Shown: positions 53,337 through 61,419, counted from the stretch's first letter. The stretch: DNA of 64,000 nucleotides from Shinella lacus (GCF_010994755.1 NZ_WHSB02000020.1:42348-106347); one strand, 5' to 3'. A program made the numbers and translations. Notes: generated from the letters alone by a model not told the origin.

Positions 53337-54443
53337 CTACCAGCCGTTGCGCGTGCGGTCGCGCAGCAGCACCCAGAGGAAGAAGGGTGCGCCGGCCAGC
53401 GCCGTGATGATGCCGATCGGCAGTTCGGCGGGCGCCACGATGGTGCGGGCGAGCATGTCGGCGCCGAGCATCAGCACGCCGCCGAAAAGGGCAGAGGCCG
53501 GCAGCAGGTAGCGGTGATCCGGCCCGATGACGATGCGCAGCAGATGCGGCACGACGATGCCGACGAAGCCGATGCCGCCGCTGACGGCGACCGAGGCGCC
53601 GACCGCGCCGGCAACGGCGACGACGGCGATATATTTCAGCCGCTGCACCTTCACGCCCATGTGGAAGGCGGCGGCCTCGCCGAGCGTGATGGCGTTGAGG
53701 CCGCGCGACAGGAACGGCACGACGAGCAGGGCCACCAGCATGATGGGGCCTGCGGCAAACAACTTCGCCCAGGTCATGCCGGAGAGCGAGCCGAGGCTCC
53801 AGAAGGTGATATCACGCAGCTGCTTGTCGTCGGCCATGTAGATGAGGATGCCGGTGATGGCAGCGGCAAGTGCGGAAATCGCGATGCCGGCCAGCAGCAT
53901 GGTGGCGACGGAGGTCTGCCCGCCGCGCGTGGCGATGCGATAGAGCAGCAGCGTCGTCAGCAGGCCGCCGGCAAAGGCGGCAAGCGGCAGCGCGAAGGCG
54001 CCGAGCGCGATCATCACCCCGGCCGGCAGGCTGGCGCCGAGCACGATCATCAGCACCGCGCCGAGTGCCGAGCCGGACGAGATGCCGACGAGGGCGGGAT
54101 CGGCGAGCGGATTGCGGAACAGGCCCTGCATGACCGCGCCGGACATGGCGAGTGCGGCGCCGATCAGGAAGCCGAGCAGCGCGCGGGGCATGCGGATGTC
54201 GAAAACGATGATGCGGTCGCGCATGCTGAGCGCCGTGTCCTCAGCACCGCTGAACAGAGCGCCGATGACGTTGATCGCGGAGGCATCCGAGGCACCGGTC
54301 GTGATCGACAAGGCGAGAGCGACGAGCGAGATGAGGACGAGGGCGACGAGCGTCAGGCGGGCGACGGCCGTCCGGTCGCCGGCGTGCCGGGACTGGACGG
54401 AGCGCATCAGCACGGAACCGCGCGCCGCGTCATTGAGAGACAT
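53337..54443 (-). CDS. hmuU: Heme ABC transporter permease HmuU
   Basis: A 368-residue FecCD-family permease with about ten helices. The family mark GAALAMSGAVMQGLFRNPLADPALVGISSGSALGA and GFVGIVVPHLLRIVIGPDHR are clear. It overlaps hmuT by 14 bases and precedes hmuV by 4 bases. Confidence 0.94.
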   Translation of the reverse strand: MSLNDAARGSVLMRSVQSRHAGDRTAVARLTLVALVLISLVALALSITTGASDASAINVIGALFSGAEDTALSMRDRIIVFDIRMPRALLGFLIGAALAMSGAVMQGLFRNPLADPALVGISSGSALGAVLMIVLGASLPAGVMIALGAFALPLAAFAGGLLTTLLLYRIATRGGQTSVATMLLAGIAISALAAAITGILIYMADDKQLRDITFWSLGSLSGMTWAKLFAAGPIMLVALLVVPFLSRGLNAITLGEAAAFHMGVKVQRLKYIAVVAVAGAVGASVAVSGGIGFVGIVVPHLLRIVIGPDHRYLLPASALFGGVLMLGADMLARTIVAPAELPIGIITALAGAPFFLWVLLRDRTRNGW

Positions 54444-55371
54444 TGCCGTAGAGTTCTTTGTTGAGATCGCGGATGGCGGAGGCGGTGCGTGGGCCGAAGC
54501 CGAGCAGGTGCAGGCTGTTCATGCGCAGGATCGCCTTGTTGGCGGCGGCCGGCGTCACCGAGATCGCCGGATGCGCGAGGATCTCCTCGTCGCTGCTGCC
54601 GGCGCCGGGACGCGTCATGATCATGACGACATCGGGCTTGGCCTTGATGATCGCCTCGTCGGTGAGCGGCTTATAGCCTTCGAAGGCGCCTTCGGTCGCA
54701 TTGATCGCGCCGGCAAGCCCGATGATGCCGTCGGCCGCCGTGTGGCCGCCCGCGGCCATGACCTTGCCGTTCTGGAAGGAGAGGATAAACAGCACGCGCT
54801 TGCGCTCGTTTTCCGGCCGCTTGGCGGCGTCGGCAATTGCGCCGTCGAGATCGGCCGCGACCGTGGCTTCGAGTTCCTTGGCCTTGTCGGCCACGCCGAG
54901 GAATTTGCCGACGACATCGATCTTCTTCAGGATCGCCGCGCGGTCATAGCCTTCCGGCACGGTTTCGAAGGGAATGCCGGCGCTCTTCAGGACGGCCAGC
55001 GCATCCGGCGGGCCGCTGCCTTCGACGGCGAGGATGGCGGTCGGGTTGACGGCGATGACGCCCTCCGGCGAGAGCTGGCGCATATAGCCGACATCCGGCA
55101 GCTTCAGCGCGTCTTGCGGGAAGGTGCTGGTGGAATCGCGGGCGACGAGGCGGCCGCCTTCGCCGAGCGCATAGACGATTTCCGTCACCGCGCCGCCGAT
55201 CGCCACCAGTTTCGAGCTGTCGACCTGCTGCATTTCCTGCGCGACGGCCTTGCGGATGAAACCGTTCGAGCCGGAGCCCGCCAGCGGCAGCAGAAGGGGG
55301 GCGGAAAGGGCAAACACGGTGAGGGCCACTTCCCATGGGCGGGCGCGGCGGAAATCGAAGCTCTTGCTCAT
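54430..55371 (-). CDS. hmuT: Heme ABC transporter periplasmic binding protein HmuT
   Basis: A 313-residue binding protein of the BtuF/HmuT type. An N-terminal hydrophobic segment (about residues 11-35, VALTVFALSAPLLLPLAG) is a signal peptide, with cleavage probably near VAQEM. The mature part contains VAIGGAVTEIVYALGEGGRLVARDST and the family region MTRPGAG. ATG 55371 follows AAGGAA. A repeat element separates it from hmuS. Confidence 0.92.
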   Translation of the reverse strand: MSKSFDFRRARPWEVALTVFALSAPLLLPLAGSGSNGFIRKAVAQEMQQVDSSKLVAIGGAVTEIVYALGEGGRLVARDSTSTFPQDALKLPDVGYMRQLSPEGVIAVNPTAILAVEGSGPPDALAVLKSAGIPFETVPEGYDRAAILKKIDVVGKFLGVADKAKELEATVAADLDGAIADAAKRPENERKRVLFILSFQNGKVMAAGGHTAADGIIGLAGAINATEGAFEGYKPLTDEAIIKAKPDVVMIMTRPGAGSSDEEILAHPAISVTPAAANKAILRMNSLHLLGFGPRTASAIRDLNKELYGNVSQ

Positions 55372-55393
55372 GGTCGGTTCCTTAAAGGGTCTC

Positions 55394-55487
55394 CAGAGTG
55401 TTTTCACGAAACGCGAAAACACTCTGTCTCTTTGTCGTTACGCAATTCTCGGCAAGCAAAACCGCTTCACACTTTTGCTGGAATTGC
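55394..55487. repeat. Two-part palindromic repeat element between hmuS and hmuT
   Basis: Part one: CAGAGTGTTTTC (55394-55405) exactly inverted at 55415-55426. Part two: GCAATTC (55442-55448) and AGCAAAA pair with TTTTGCT and GAATTGC (55474-55487). I recall this combined motif as a dispersed intergenic element in Rhizobium and Agrobacterium genomes. In the hmu transcript it would form two stable hairpins and might separate hmuS expression from hmuTUV. Confidence 0.75.
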
Positions 55488-55494
55488 TTGTCCC

Positions 55495-56541
55495 TCAGGC
55501 GGCGACGCTGTCGGGGCGTGGCAGGCCGTCGAGGATCTCGCGCCAGTCGGTGCGCTCCACCATGCCTTCCTTGCGCTTGCCGAAGAACTGGATGATCATC
55601 TCGCCGCTCGCGTCATAGGCCTCCAGCGAGGTGACGTGGCCGTCGACGGTCGGCTTGCGCACGACCCAGCACTCGGCGATGTGATCCATGCGCAGGTGCA
55701 TGTGGAAGGTCGGGTCCATGACGTTGAGCCACGGCCCCATCGGCTGGATATTCTTCACTGGGCCGGTGTGGATCTGGATCGTGCCGTTGTTGCCGACGAA
55801 GCACATGATGTCGGCATCCCGCTCGGCGGCAGCGCGCATCAGGTCGCCGACGGCGTCGGCGCGCACCTCATGGGCGAAATCCTCGCCGACGCTGCGCACG
55901 GCATCCTGGCGGCCGATCTTCAGCTTCTTCAGCAGGCCGAAGAACTGGTGCGTATCGGTCATGGCCGCCCAGCTTTCCCGCAGGACTGCGACGTCGACCG
56001 GGCCGGTATCGTCGACCTTCTGGGACACCACCTCGACGAAATCCTGCGACTGGTCCTCCAGGCGGAAGTCGGCGACGATGGCCTCATAGGCTTCGAGATT
56101 GGAGGCGGGGCGCAGGTGCACCTTGTGCACGGCGACGCCGGCCTTGTCGAAGAACTGCAGGCTGCGGCGCACCTGGTCGCCATCGGTCTTGGTGACCGCG
56201 AAGCCATGCGCCCAGGTGCCCGGGAAGATGCGCAGGTCGATGTTTTCGCCGAGCACGATCGAGGCATGCTTGCCGGTGGTGATCTTCTCGAAGACGCCGA
56301 TCTTCTCGTGCACGACGCTCTCGTTGCGGGTCAGCGCCATGACCTCGCCGAGCGCTTCCGAGCGCTCGAGGAAACGGTTGGCATCGCCGTCGATGCGGAC
56401 CGCGGTCAGGCCGACTTCGGCCGCAACGAGCGCGGCTTCCGAAATGCCGAGCTGGGCGGCGATGTCGCGCTCGCGCATTTTGGGGTTCTCGGCGCGGAAG
56501 GCGCGGATTTCGGCGGGGGTCGGTCGGGTCGTGTTGCTCAT
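55495..56541 (-). CDS. hmuS: Hemin-degrading/handling factor HmuS
   Basis: A 348-residue HemS/HmuS protein made of two repeats. The N-terminal RAENPKMRERDIAAQLG is typical; the second half carries TGPVKNIQPMGPWLNVMDPTFHMHLR, where the histidines near position 290 may bind heme. It receives heme in the cytoplasm. It is the first gene of hmuSTUV on the minus strand, with a TGA-N9-TCA box about 100 bases upstream. The small hmuP gene often found before hmuS is not present here. Confidence 0.92.
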   Translation of the reverse strand: MSNTTRPTPAEIRAFRAENPKMRERDIAAQLGISEAALVAAEVGLTAVRIDGDANRFLERSEALGEVMALTRNESVVHEKIGVFEKITTGKHASIVLGENIDLRIFPGTWAHGFAVTKTDGDQVRRSLQFFDKAGVAVHKVHLRPASNLEAYEAIVADFRLEDQSQDFVEVVSQKVDDTGPVDVAVLRESWAAMTDTHQFFGLLKKLKIGRQDAVRSVGEDFAHEVRADAVGDLMRAAAERDADIMCFVGNNGTIQIHTGPVKNIQPMGPWLNVMDPTFHMHLRMDHIAECWVVRKPTVDGHVTSLEAYDASGEMIIQFFGKRKEGMVERTDWREILDGLPRPDSVAA

Positions 56542-56636
56542 TGCTCGGCCTTGATCGAATGTCTGCCACGCCGGCCCTTCACGGTAAATTCAGTTGCCGG
56601 AACAGGGGTTTGACGGGGATTTTGCGTTTACTATCT

Positions 56637-56651
56637 TGACTTCATTACTCA
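56637..56651. promoter_or_regulatory. IRO-type (RirA) box between hmuS and the tonB unit
   Basis: TGA-CTTCATTAC-TCA fits the TGA-N9-TCA iron-responsive operator described for RirA in rhizobia. It lies in the AT-rich divergent promoter region, overlapping TTGACT on the plus strand, 96-110 bases from hmuS. The consensus is short, but a second match precedes the other iron-related unit. Confidence 0.6.
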
Positions 56652-56777
56652 TATTTATCTATGCACGCAATACCGGCGCCACAATGGGTTGTTAATTCTT
56701 GTGTGAGGCAGCCGGCAGGAACGACCGCGGCCGGCGCTCTCGGCCGACCTTAAAACCGGTATGAAACAGGCGGGCCA

Positions 56778-57203
56778 ATGACCGTACGCACCATTCTTCT
56801 TTCGGCGATGCTTTCTGCTGCCGCCATCACGCATGCCGCAGCGCAGGATGTGTCCAAGGGGCTGGACGTCGAGCTCAACGCGCTCGCAAGCTCGCAGAAG
56901 GGCTGCCTCTTCACCTTCGTGGCGGGCAACGGCTTTGCGCAGAACGTTTCGAAGGTCTCCTTCGAATTCGTCATCTTCAACGACAAGGGCACGGTCGAGC
57001 GCCTGGCGCTGCTGGATTTCCGCGACCTGCCGGCCGGCAAATCCAAGGTGCGCCAGTTCGACGTGCCGGGCATCAAGTGCGAGACGGTGAAGAACCTGCT
57101 GATCAACGATGCGCCGGTCTGCGAAGGCGAAGGCCTGGAGAAGGGCCGCTGCATGGACGGCATCGTCACGCGCAGCAAGGCGACGGCCACTCTCGAAGGA
57201 TAG
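56778..57203 (+). CDS. Hypothetical secreted protein upstream of tonB
   Basis: A 141-residue protein. Signal peptide residues 1-22 (LSAAAITHAAAQ). The mature part is a probable beta-rich domain (LFTFVAGNGFAQNVSKVSFEFVIFNDKG) with four cysteines in the pattern C-x(n)-C-x(n)-C-x(n)-C near residues 43, 101, 114 and 125. I do not recognise the family. It stands 74 bases before tonB and probably shares its iron-controlled promoter. Confidence 0.72.
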   Translation: MTVRTILLSAMLSAAAITHAAAQDVSKGLDVELNALASSQKGCLFTFVAGNGFAQNVSKVSFEFVIFNDKGTVERLALLDFRDLPAGKSKVRQFDVPGIKCETVKNLLINDAPVCEGEGLEKGRCMDGIVTRSKATATLEG

Positions 57204-57277
57204 GCCTCGAAGGATGAGTATCGCGTTCGCGGCGCATGAGGCGCTGTGATGCATGAAACGGAATGACGGGTGATATC

Positions 57278-58174
57278 ATGTCTGGAAGCAAGTGGCTCTG
57301 GGTTGGCGGAGGCGTCCTTTCCCTGCTGGCGCACGCCACGGCCGCCGCAATCCTCACCATGGCGCCGGCGCCTGAAGAAGAGCAGGCGCTGATCGCCGGC
57401 GGCGTCGTCGCGGAAGTGGCGATGCTCGGCAACGGCGCCTTCGAGGCGGTGGAATCCGGCAATCCCGAAGATACGATCACGCCCGAGACGATCCAGCCCG
57501 ACATCACAGAGCCGGTGCCGCAGGAAGTGGCGGAAATCCAGCCGACCGAAATCGAGCCCGAAGTGACGGAGATGGTGCAGCCCACCGACCCGATCGTTTC
57601 CGAGCCGGTGGAAGAGTTGCTCGTGCCGTCGGCCGAGGTTGAGATCGCTGCCATCCCGGTTCCGGAAATCAAGCCGGAAATCGTGCCGGAAGAAGCGATC
57701 GAGCCCGTTCCGGAAGTGAAGAAGGAAGAGCCGGTCAAGAAGGTCGAGCGCAAGAAGCCGAAGCAGAAGCCGGTCAAGAAGGCCGGCGAGAAGGGCAAGG
57801 CCAAGCAGAACGCCACCAAGGGCGAGGTCGATGGCTCGGCGGATGTGAAGACCGCGGCGGTCGGCGGCCAGAAGAAGGGCAATTCGTCCGCCGCCGGCAA
57901 TGCCGCTGTCAGCAACTATCCGGGCAAGGTGCGCAACAAGATCAACCGCGCCAAGCGCCGCGTTTCCGGCGGTGATCGCGGCAGCGTGGTCGTGAGCTTC
58001 ACGGTCGGTTCCAGCGGCCAGGCGAGCGGCATCCGCGTCGCGCGCAGCTCCGGCAGCGCGGCCCTCGACAAGGCGGCAGTCGATTCGGTGCAGCGCGCGG
58101 CACCCTTTGCCAAGATTCCGGAGGCTGCCGGGCGCTCGTCCTGGGCCTTTAACGTGCCGATCGTCTTCAACTGA
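57278..58174 (+). CDS. tonB: TonB-family energy transducer
   Basis: A 298-residue protein: one N-terminal membrane helix (residues about 6-25), a long periplasmic spacer rich in proline, glutamate and later lysine (about 45-185, with PEPV- and KKP-like repeats), and a C-terminal TonB domain (about 210-298) beginning SNYPGKVRNKINRAKRR. It passes proton-motive force to outer-membrane heme or siderophore receptors; exbBD and a receptor are not in the window. ATG 57278 is chosen over 57263. A terminator follows 8 bases after the stop. Confidence 0.88.
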   Translation: MSGSKWLWVGGGVLSLLAHATAAAILTMAPAPEEEQALIAGGVVAEVAMLGNGAFEAVESGNPEDTITPETIQPDITEPVPQEVAEIQPTEIEPEVTEMVQPTDPIVSEPVEELLVPSAEVEIAAIPVPEIKPEIVPEEAIEPVPEVKKEEPVKKVERKKPKQKPVKKAGEKGKAKQNATKGEVDGSADVKTAAVGGQKKGNSSAAGNAAVSNYPGKVRNKINRAKRRVSGGDRGSVVVSFTVGSSGQASGIRVARSSGSAALDKAAVDSVQRAAPFAKIPEAAGRSSWAFNVPIVFN

Positions 58175-58181
58175 GGCGCGC

Positions 58182-58215
58182 ATTCCCGCCATGAGCCCCA
58201 TGGCGGGAATTTTTT
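58182..58215 (+). terminator. Rho-independent terminator of tonB
   Basis: A 12-base perfect stem ATTCCCGCCATG (58182-58193) with 58199-58210, five-base loop, followed directly by six T. Confidence 0.95.
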
Positions 58216-58226
58216 GCACGAAAATA

Positions 58227-58241
58227 TGACTTTCGTAGTCA
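58227..58241. promoter_or_regulatory. IRO-type (RirA) box before the DUF2325 unit
   Basis: TGA-CTTTCGTAG-TCA, a perfect TGA-N9-TCA whose outer bases also form an exact ATGAC/GTCAT inverted repeat. It lies 86 bases before the DUF2325 start and shares TGACTT with the site at 56637-56651. Confidence 0.65.
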
Positions 58242-58326
58242 TGTTTATACTTTACTCTCAAACTCAGGTTTTGTAGGTTGCCCCTGACTGAGGCTTCGCG
58301 CTGCGGAGTGCCAAAGGGGAACTTGC

Positions 58327-58974
58327 ATGAATTACGTGACTGCAGGCCGCGCGGAAGCGGTCTTGAAATCGATGATCGCCGAGCGCGACCGGCGCATCTC
58401 GGACCTGGAACGCCAGGTCGCCACACTCAGGAAGCAGGTCGCGGCCGCGCCGGAAACCGCGGTGGCGGACGTGCCCGCCGTTGCCCCGCGCGTCGAAGTG
58501 CGGGTGCCGCAGGCACCGCGCAGCGTGGAAGTCACCAAGATCAAGCGCCGGACCGGCGAAGCGGAGAGGAAGGCGATGCGCGAGAAGCACAGGCAGCAGC
58601 AGCAGGCCCGCGGCCACCAGGACGACGCGGCCCAGAAGGCGGACAGCAAGGCGACGCTCGAAGGGCGCAGCTTCCTCTATGTCGGCGGTCGGGACTGCCA
58701 GGTGGCGCATCTGCGCCAGATCGCCAGTTCCTACGGCGCCAATCTCATCCATCACGATGGCGGCCTGCGTGAAGCGGTGTCGCGCATCGACAATGTGCTG
58801 CCCTCGGTCGACTGCGTCTTCTGCCCCATCGACTGTATCAGCCATGATGCCTGCATCCGCGTGAAGACGGGCTGCAAGAAGTGGGAAAAGGCTTTCGTAC
58901 CGCTGCGCAACGGCAGCAAATCCTCCTTCGAGCGCGCCCTGCAGAGCATGAGCCAGGGAGAGACTGCGCAGTGA
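58327..58974 (+). CDS. DUF2325 domain protein
   Basis: A 215-residue protein: an N-terminal coiled coil (residues 8-45, SMIAERDRRISDLERQVATL), a basic low-complexity linker, and a C-terminal DUF2325 domain (about 110-205) with LYVGGRDCQVAHLRQIAS, LIHHDGGLREAVSR and DCVFCPIDCISHDACIRVK. The cysteine and histidine cluster (CVFCPIDCISHDAC) suggests metal or cluster binding. The family has no firm function. Position behind an iron-type box and before a heme oxygenase suggests a role in iron or heme response. Confidence 0.8.
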   Translation: MNYVTAGRAEAVLKSMIAERDRRISDLERQVATLRKQVAAAPETAVADVPAVAPRVEVRVPQAPRSVEVTKIKRRTGEAERKAMREKHRQQQQARGHQDDAAQKADSKATLEGRSFLYVGGRDCQVAHLRQIASSYGANLIHHDGGLREAVSRIDNVLPSVDCVFCPIDCISHDACIRVKTGCKKWEKAFVPLRNGSKSSFERALQSMSQGETAQ

Positions 58975-59240
58975 ATGACGAAAGACCCGAAGCCTTCATG
59001 ATGATCGGACTGCACAAGCTGGCTGCACAGAACGGCGACGGCCTTGTGCCGGAACTTTACGCCCTGCTGACGCGTCGTGCGGAGGTGCTCGAAACCGAGA
59101 ACGTCACGGAATTCCCGGTCCAGAACGCCCGCCCGCCGTCGCGCACGGCGAGCTTCGAGGGCCCATCCGCCCTTGAAGCACGCAATGACAATGTCGTAGC
59201 CTTCCCCGTGCCGCGCCGCGTGCGGCGGGATTCGCTCTGA
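58971..59240 (+). CDS. Hypothetical protein in the iron/heme unit
   Basis: An 89-residue protein starting at GTG 58971, which overlaps the DUF2325 stop (GTGA). GGGAGAG lies upstream. No membrane helix or signal peptide. The first half is probably helical (MMIGLHKLAAQNGDGLVPELYALLTRR), the second half is disordered and arginine-rich. No family recognised. Translational coupling to DUF2325 suggests that the two act together. Confidence 0.65.
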   Translation: MNDERPEAFMMIGLHKLAAQNGDGLVPELYALLTRRAEVLETENVTEFPVQNARPPSRTASFEGPSALEARNDNVVAFPVPRRVRRDSL

Positions 59241-59255
59241 CATCAAGGTGCTTGC

Positions 59256-59570
59256 ATGTTCTTCGCCATGAACCGTTTCCGGATCGCAATCGGCCACGAA
59301 GAGTCTTTTGAAAATATCTGGAAGGGGCGGGATTCCAGCCTGGCGGACACGCCCGGCTTCCAGTCCTTCCACCTGCTTCGTGGCGATACCAATGCGGAAG
59401 AGGGGTTCACCCTCTTCGCCTCCCATTCGATCTGGGCGAGCAAGGACGATTTCATTGCCTGGACGAAATCGGAGAATTTCCGGCAGGCGCACAAGAACGC
59501 TGCGGCCGACAAGGGCATTTATCTCGGCCCGCCGAAATTCGAGGGCTTCAGCGTGGTCGAAGGCGCATGA
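59256..59570 (+). CDS. Antibiotic biosynthesis monooxygenase-fold heme oxygenase (IsdG/HmuD-like)
   Basis: A 104-residue ABM-fold protein. The catalytic triad known for IsdG (asparagine near the N-terminus, tryptophan in the middle, histidine ten residues later) is matched by N6, W69 and H79 (in FIAWTKSENFRQAH). Such enzymes cleave heme to release iron; HmuQ and HmuD in Bradyrhizobium are relatives. Located with the hmu genes and a TGA-N9-TCA box, this role is likely. Overlaps the VOC gene by four bases. Confidence 0.85.
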   Translation: MFFAMNRFRIAIGHEESFENIWKGRDSSLADTPGFQSFHLLRGDTNAEEGFTLFASHSIWASKDDFIAWTKSENFRQAHKNAAADKGIYLGPPKFEGFSVVEGA

Positions 59571-59941
59571 ACGTGCTCGACGATCCCGACCGCGTCGAGG
59601 TCCTGCCCGTCCTGCCGTCGCTGGATATCCAGGAAACCAAGGCCTTCTATACGAAGCAACTCGGCTTCGAAGAGGTCGTCTACGAGGCGAACAACTATCT
59701 CATCGTGCGCCGCGTGGCCGGCATGGAACTTCACTTCGCGCTCGTCGATGACCGGTCGCTCTGTGAGAACACGACCGTCTATCTGCGCGGCGGCGGCATT
59801 GAAGATCTGCACCGCGAATTCAGCGCACGCGGGGTGCCAAGCCTGACGCCGATGGCGGTGCGGCCTTGGAACATGGAAGAGTTCTACATCCATGATCCGC
59901 ATGGCAACCTGCTGCGTTTCGGCCGGATCCCGACGAGCTGA
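59567..59941 (+). CDS. VOC-family protein (bleomycin-resistance/glyoxalase-like)
   Basis: A 124-residue single VOC protein, with two beta-alpha-beta-beta-beta units: LPSLDIQETKAFYTKQLGFEEVVYE and ending FYIHDPHGNLLRFGR. The end motif is typical of bleomycin-resistance-like and glyoxalase proteins. Its start overlaps the heme oxygenase stop (ATGA), so the two are co-translated. Substrate unknown. Confidence 0.8.
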   Translation: MNVLDDPDRVEVLPVLPSLDIQETKAFYTKQLGFEEVVYEANNYLIVRRVAGMELHFALVDDRSLCENTTVYLRGGGIEDLHREFSARGVPSLTPMAVRPWNMEEFYIHDPHGNLLRFGRIPTS

Positions 59942-60307
59942 TCAGGTTTCCTTGCGCGGCAGGAACGCGCCGAGCGCCACCGCCAGCCAGCCCGCCATCA
60001 TGATCACGCCGCCCGTTGGCGCGGACATCGGGAAGAGCCCGTGGCCCGCCGTATGGCGGAAGACGAGGTCGCCCGCAAAGAGCGCGGTGCCGACGGCGAG
60101 CAGCAGGGCGGCAAGCGGGGCGATCCGCATGGTCCGCCACGCGGCATAAAGCGCGATCAGTGCCGGGGCGTGCGCCAGGCACATGGTGGAGGCGCCGGCC
60201 ATCAGGCGCGGGTCGCTGCCGTGCGACGCGGCCGCCGCGGTGACGACGCCCGTGATACCCATCAGGCCGGCGACGAGCAGTGTCGTCGAACGAAGCGAAA
60301 ACGACAT
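59942..60307 (-). CDS. DUF423 membrane protein
   Basis: A 121-residue protein with four hydrophobic helices. It ends in the DUF423 pattern, FRHTAGHGLFPMSAPTGGVIMMAGWLAVALGAF. AGGA lies before the ATG. The family (YgdD in E. coli) has no established biochemical role. It follows the truncated hemoglobin gene by 7 bases, so the two are a small operon. Its stop directly abuts the convergent VOC gene. Confidence 0.83.
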   Translation of the reverse strand: MSFSLRSTTLLVAGLMGITGVVTAAAASHGSDPRLMAGASTMCLAHAPALIALYAAWRTMRIAPLAALLLAVGTALFAGDLVFRHTAGHGLFPMSAPTGGVIMMAGWLAVALGAFLPRKET

Positions 60308-60314
60308 CGGGGTC

Positions 60315-60731
60315 CTATTCCTGGTTCTGCATGTGGTGGGCGAGGCGGGTCACCGGCTCGAGGATGATGGTGCGCAAGCCCTCGCTCGGCACGGTCTCCT
60401 CCAGCGCGCGTCCGAAGCAGAGCAGCCATTCGTCCCGCTCCGCCGGCCCGATCTGTGCCACGAAATGGCGGCGGCGCAGCATGGGGTGGCCGCGCTTGTC
60501 CGTATAGAGCGGCGGTCCGCCGAGCCAGCCGGTCAGGTATTCGTAAAACTTCTCTTCGCTGCTGGAGAGATCCGGCGGATGGATCGCGCGACAGCGCGCC
60601 GCTTCCGGCAGGGTGTCCATCAGTTCGTAGAAGCGATGCGTCAGCGCCCGCACACCCCCATCGCCGCCGATCGCCTCATAGAGGGTGATCGTCTCGCCCT
60701 GCCGTTCCTCGCTACCGGTCGTATCCGTCAT
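60315..60731 (-). CDS. Group II truncated hemoglobin
   Basis: A 138-residue globin. The start ITLYEAIGGDGGVRALTHRFYELM, LTGWLGGPPLYTDKRGHPMLRRRHF with the proximal histidine region, and RDEWLLCFGRALEE, whose tryptophan is the usual G8 residue of group II, are all present. It probably binds oxygen or nitric oxide in the cytoplasm. First gene of a two-gene minus-strand unit. Confidence 0.88.
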   Translation of the reverse strand: MTDTTGSEERQGETITLYEAIGGDGGVRALTHRFYELMDTLPEAARCRAIHPPDLSSSEEKFYEYLTGWLGGPPLYTDKRGHPMLRRRHFVAQIGPAERDEWLLCFGRALEETVPSEGLRTIILEPVTRLAHHMQNQE

Positions 60732-60823
60732 CGCCGCTTTCCCGTTTCTCCGGTATTAGCGCCCGGCCATCCGGCAGGCAATGGCAGCCTTTTGCCTGCG
60801 ACGAAGCGCGCGTTTCTGACGGA

Positions 60824-60852
60824 TTGACAAGAAACCGTCCAGACGGTATGTT
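60824..60852 (+). promoter_or_regulatory. tetR promoter with a palindromic operator in the spacer
   Basis: TTGACA (60824-60829), 17-base spacer, TATGTT (60847-60852). Within it ACCGTC-CA-GACGGT (60834-60847) is a perfect palindrome that reaches the -10, the classical place for autorepression by TetR proteins. The -10 ends six bases before the tetR ATG. Confidence 0.82.
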
Positions 60853-60858
60853 TTAAGC

Positions 60859-61419
60859 ATGAGCAAGGCACATCACCGCAAGAAACACCCGGAAGCCGTC
60901 CGCCAGCAATTGCTGGAGGTCGCCGCACGGCTGTCGCTGGAGAAGGGACCGGGGAGCGTGACGCTCGATGCGGTCTCGCAGGCGGCCGGCGTCAGCAAGG
61001 GCGGCCTGCTGCACCATTTCCCGAACAAGCTGTCGCTGCTCGACGGCCTGTTCAGTGACCTGACGGAAAAGCTCGACCGGGTGCTCGCGGAAAAGATGCA
61101 GTCCGACCCGGAGCCGAAGGGTCGCTTCACCCGGGCCTATGTCGCGGTGTTCTTCGTGCCCGAGGGCATGGACGACAGCGAGCAATGGAAGGTGCTGACC
61201 ATCGCGCTGATTTCCGAGCCGCACCTGCGGGAACGCTGGCGACAATGGGTCGAGCGGCATCTCGCGGAAAACATCGGCACGGATTCCTCGCCGGATTCCG
61301 TGCTCGTCCGCTATGCCGTGGACGGCCTCTGGCTCGCCGACCTGCTCGGCGCGCCGACACTGGATGCCGAAACGCGCACCGCCATGCTGGGCCGGTTGCT
61401 CGCGCTTTCGCGCTCCTGA
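60859..61419 (+). CDS. TetR-family repressor of the SMR efflux gene
   Basis: A 186-residue TetR protein. Helix-turn-helix at residues about 28-58 (VTLDAVSQAAGVSKGGLLHHFPNKLSLLDGL), and a C-terminal domain of the type found beside drug pumps. The only ATG lies six bases after the -10 element and no ribosome site precedes it, so the mRNA appears leaderless. It is 57 bases before the SMR gene in the same direction and probably regulates both through the palindrome at 60834-60847. Confidence 0.88.
   Translation: MSKAHHRKKHPEAVRQQLLEVAARLSLEKGPGSVTLDAVSQAAGVSKGGLLHHFPNKLSLLDGLFSDLTEKLDRVLAEKMQSDPEPKGRFTRAYVAVFFVPEGMDDSEQWKVLTIALISEPHLRERWRQWVERHLAENIGTDSSPDSVLVRYAVDGLWLADLLGAPTLDAETRTAMLGRLLALSRS

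Noticed and set aside
56598..56625. GGAAC followed by CGTT near hmuS as an EcfG promoter
   Set aside because: The spacer is 21 bases, outside the accepted 16-17.
56542..56777. A possible hmuP gene upstream of hmuS
   Set aside because: I looked in both strands of the gap for a small frame with an HmuP-like sequence and found none; the gap contains only promoter-like AT-rich sequence.
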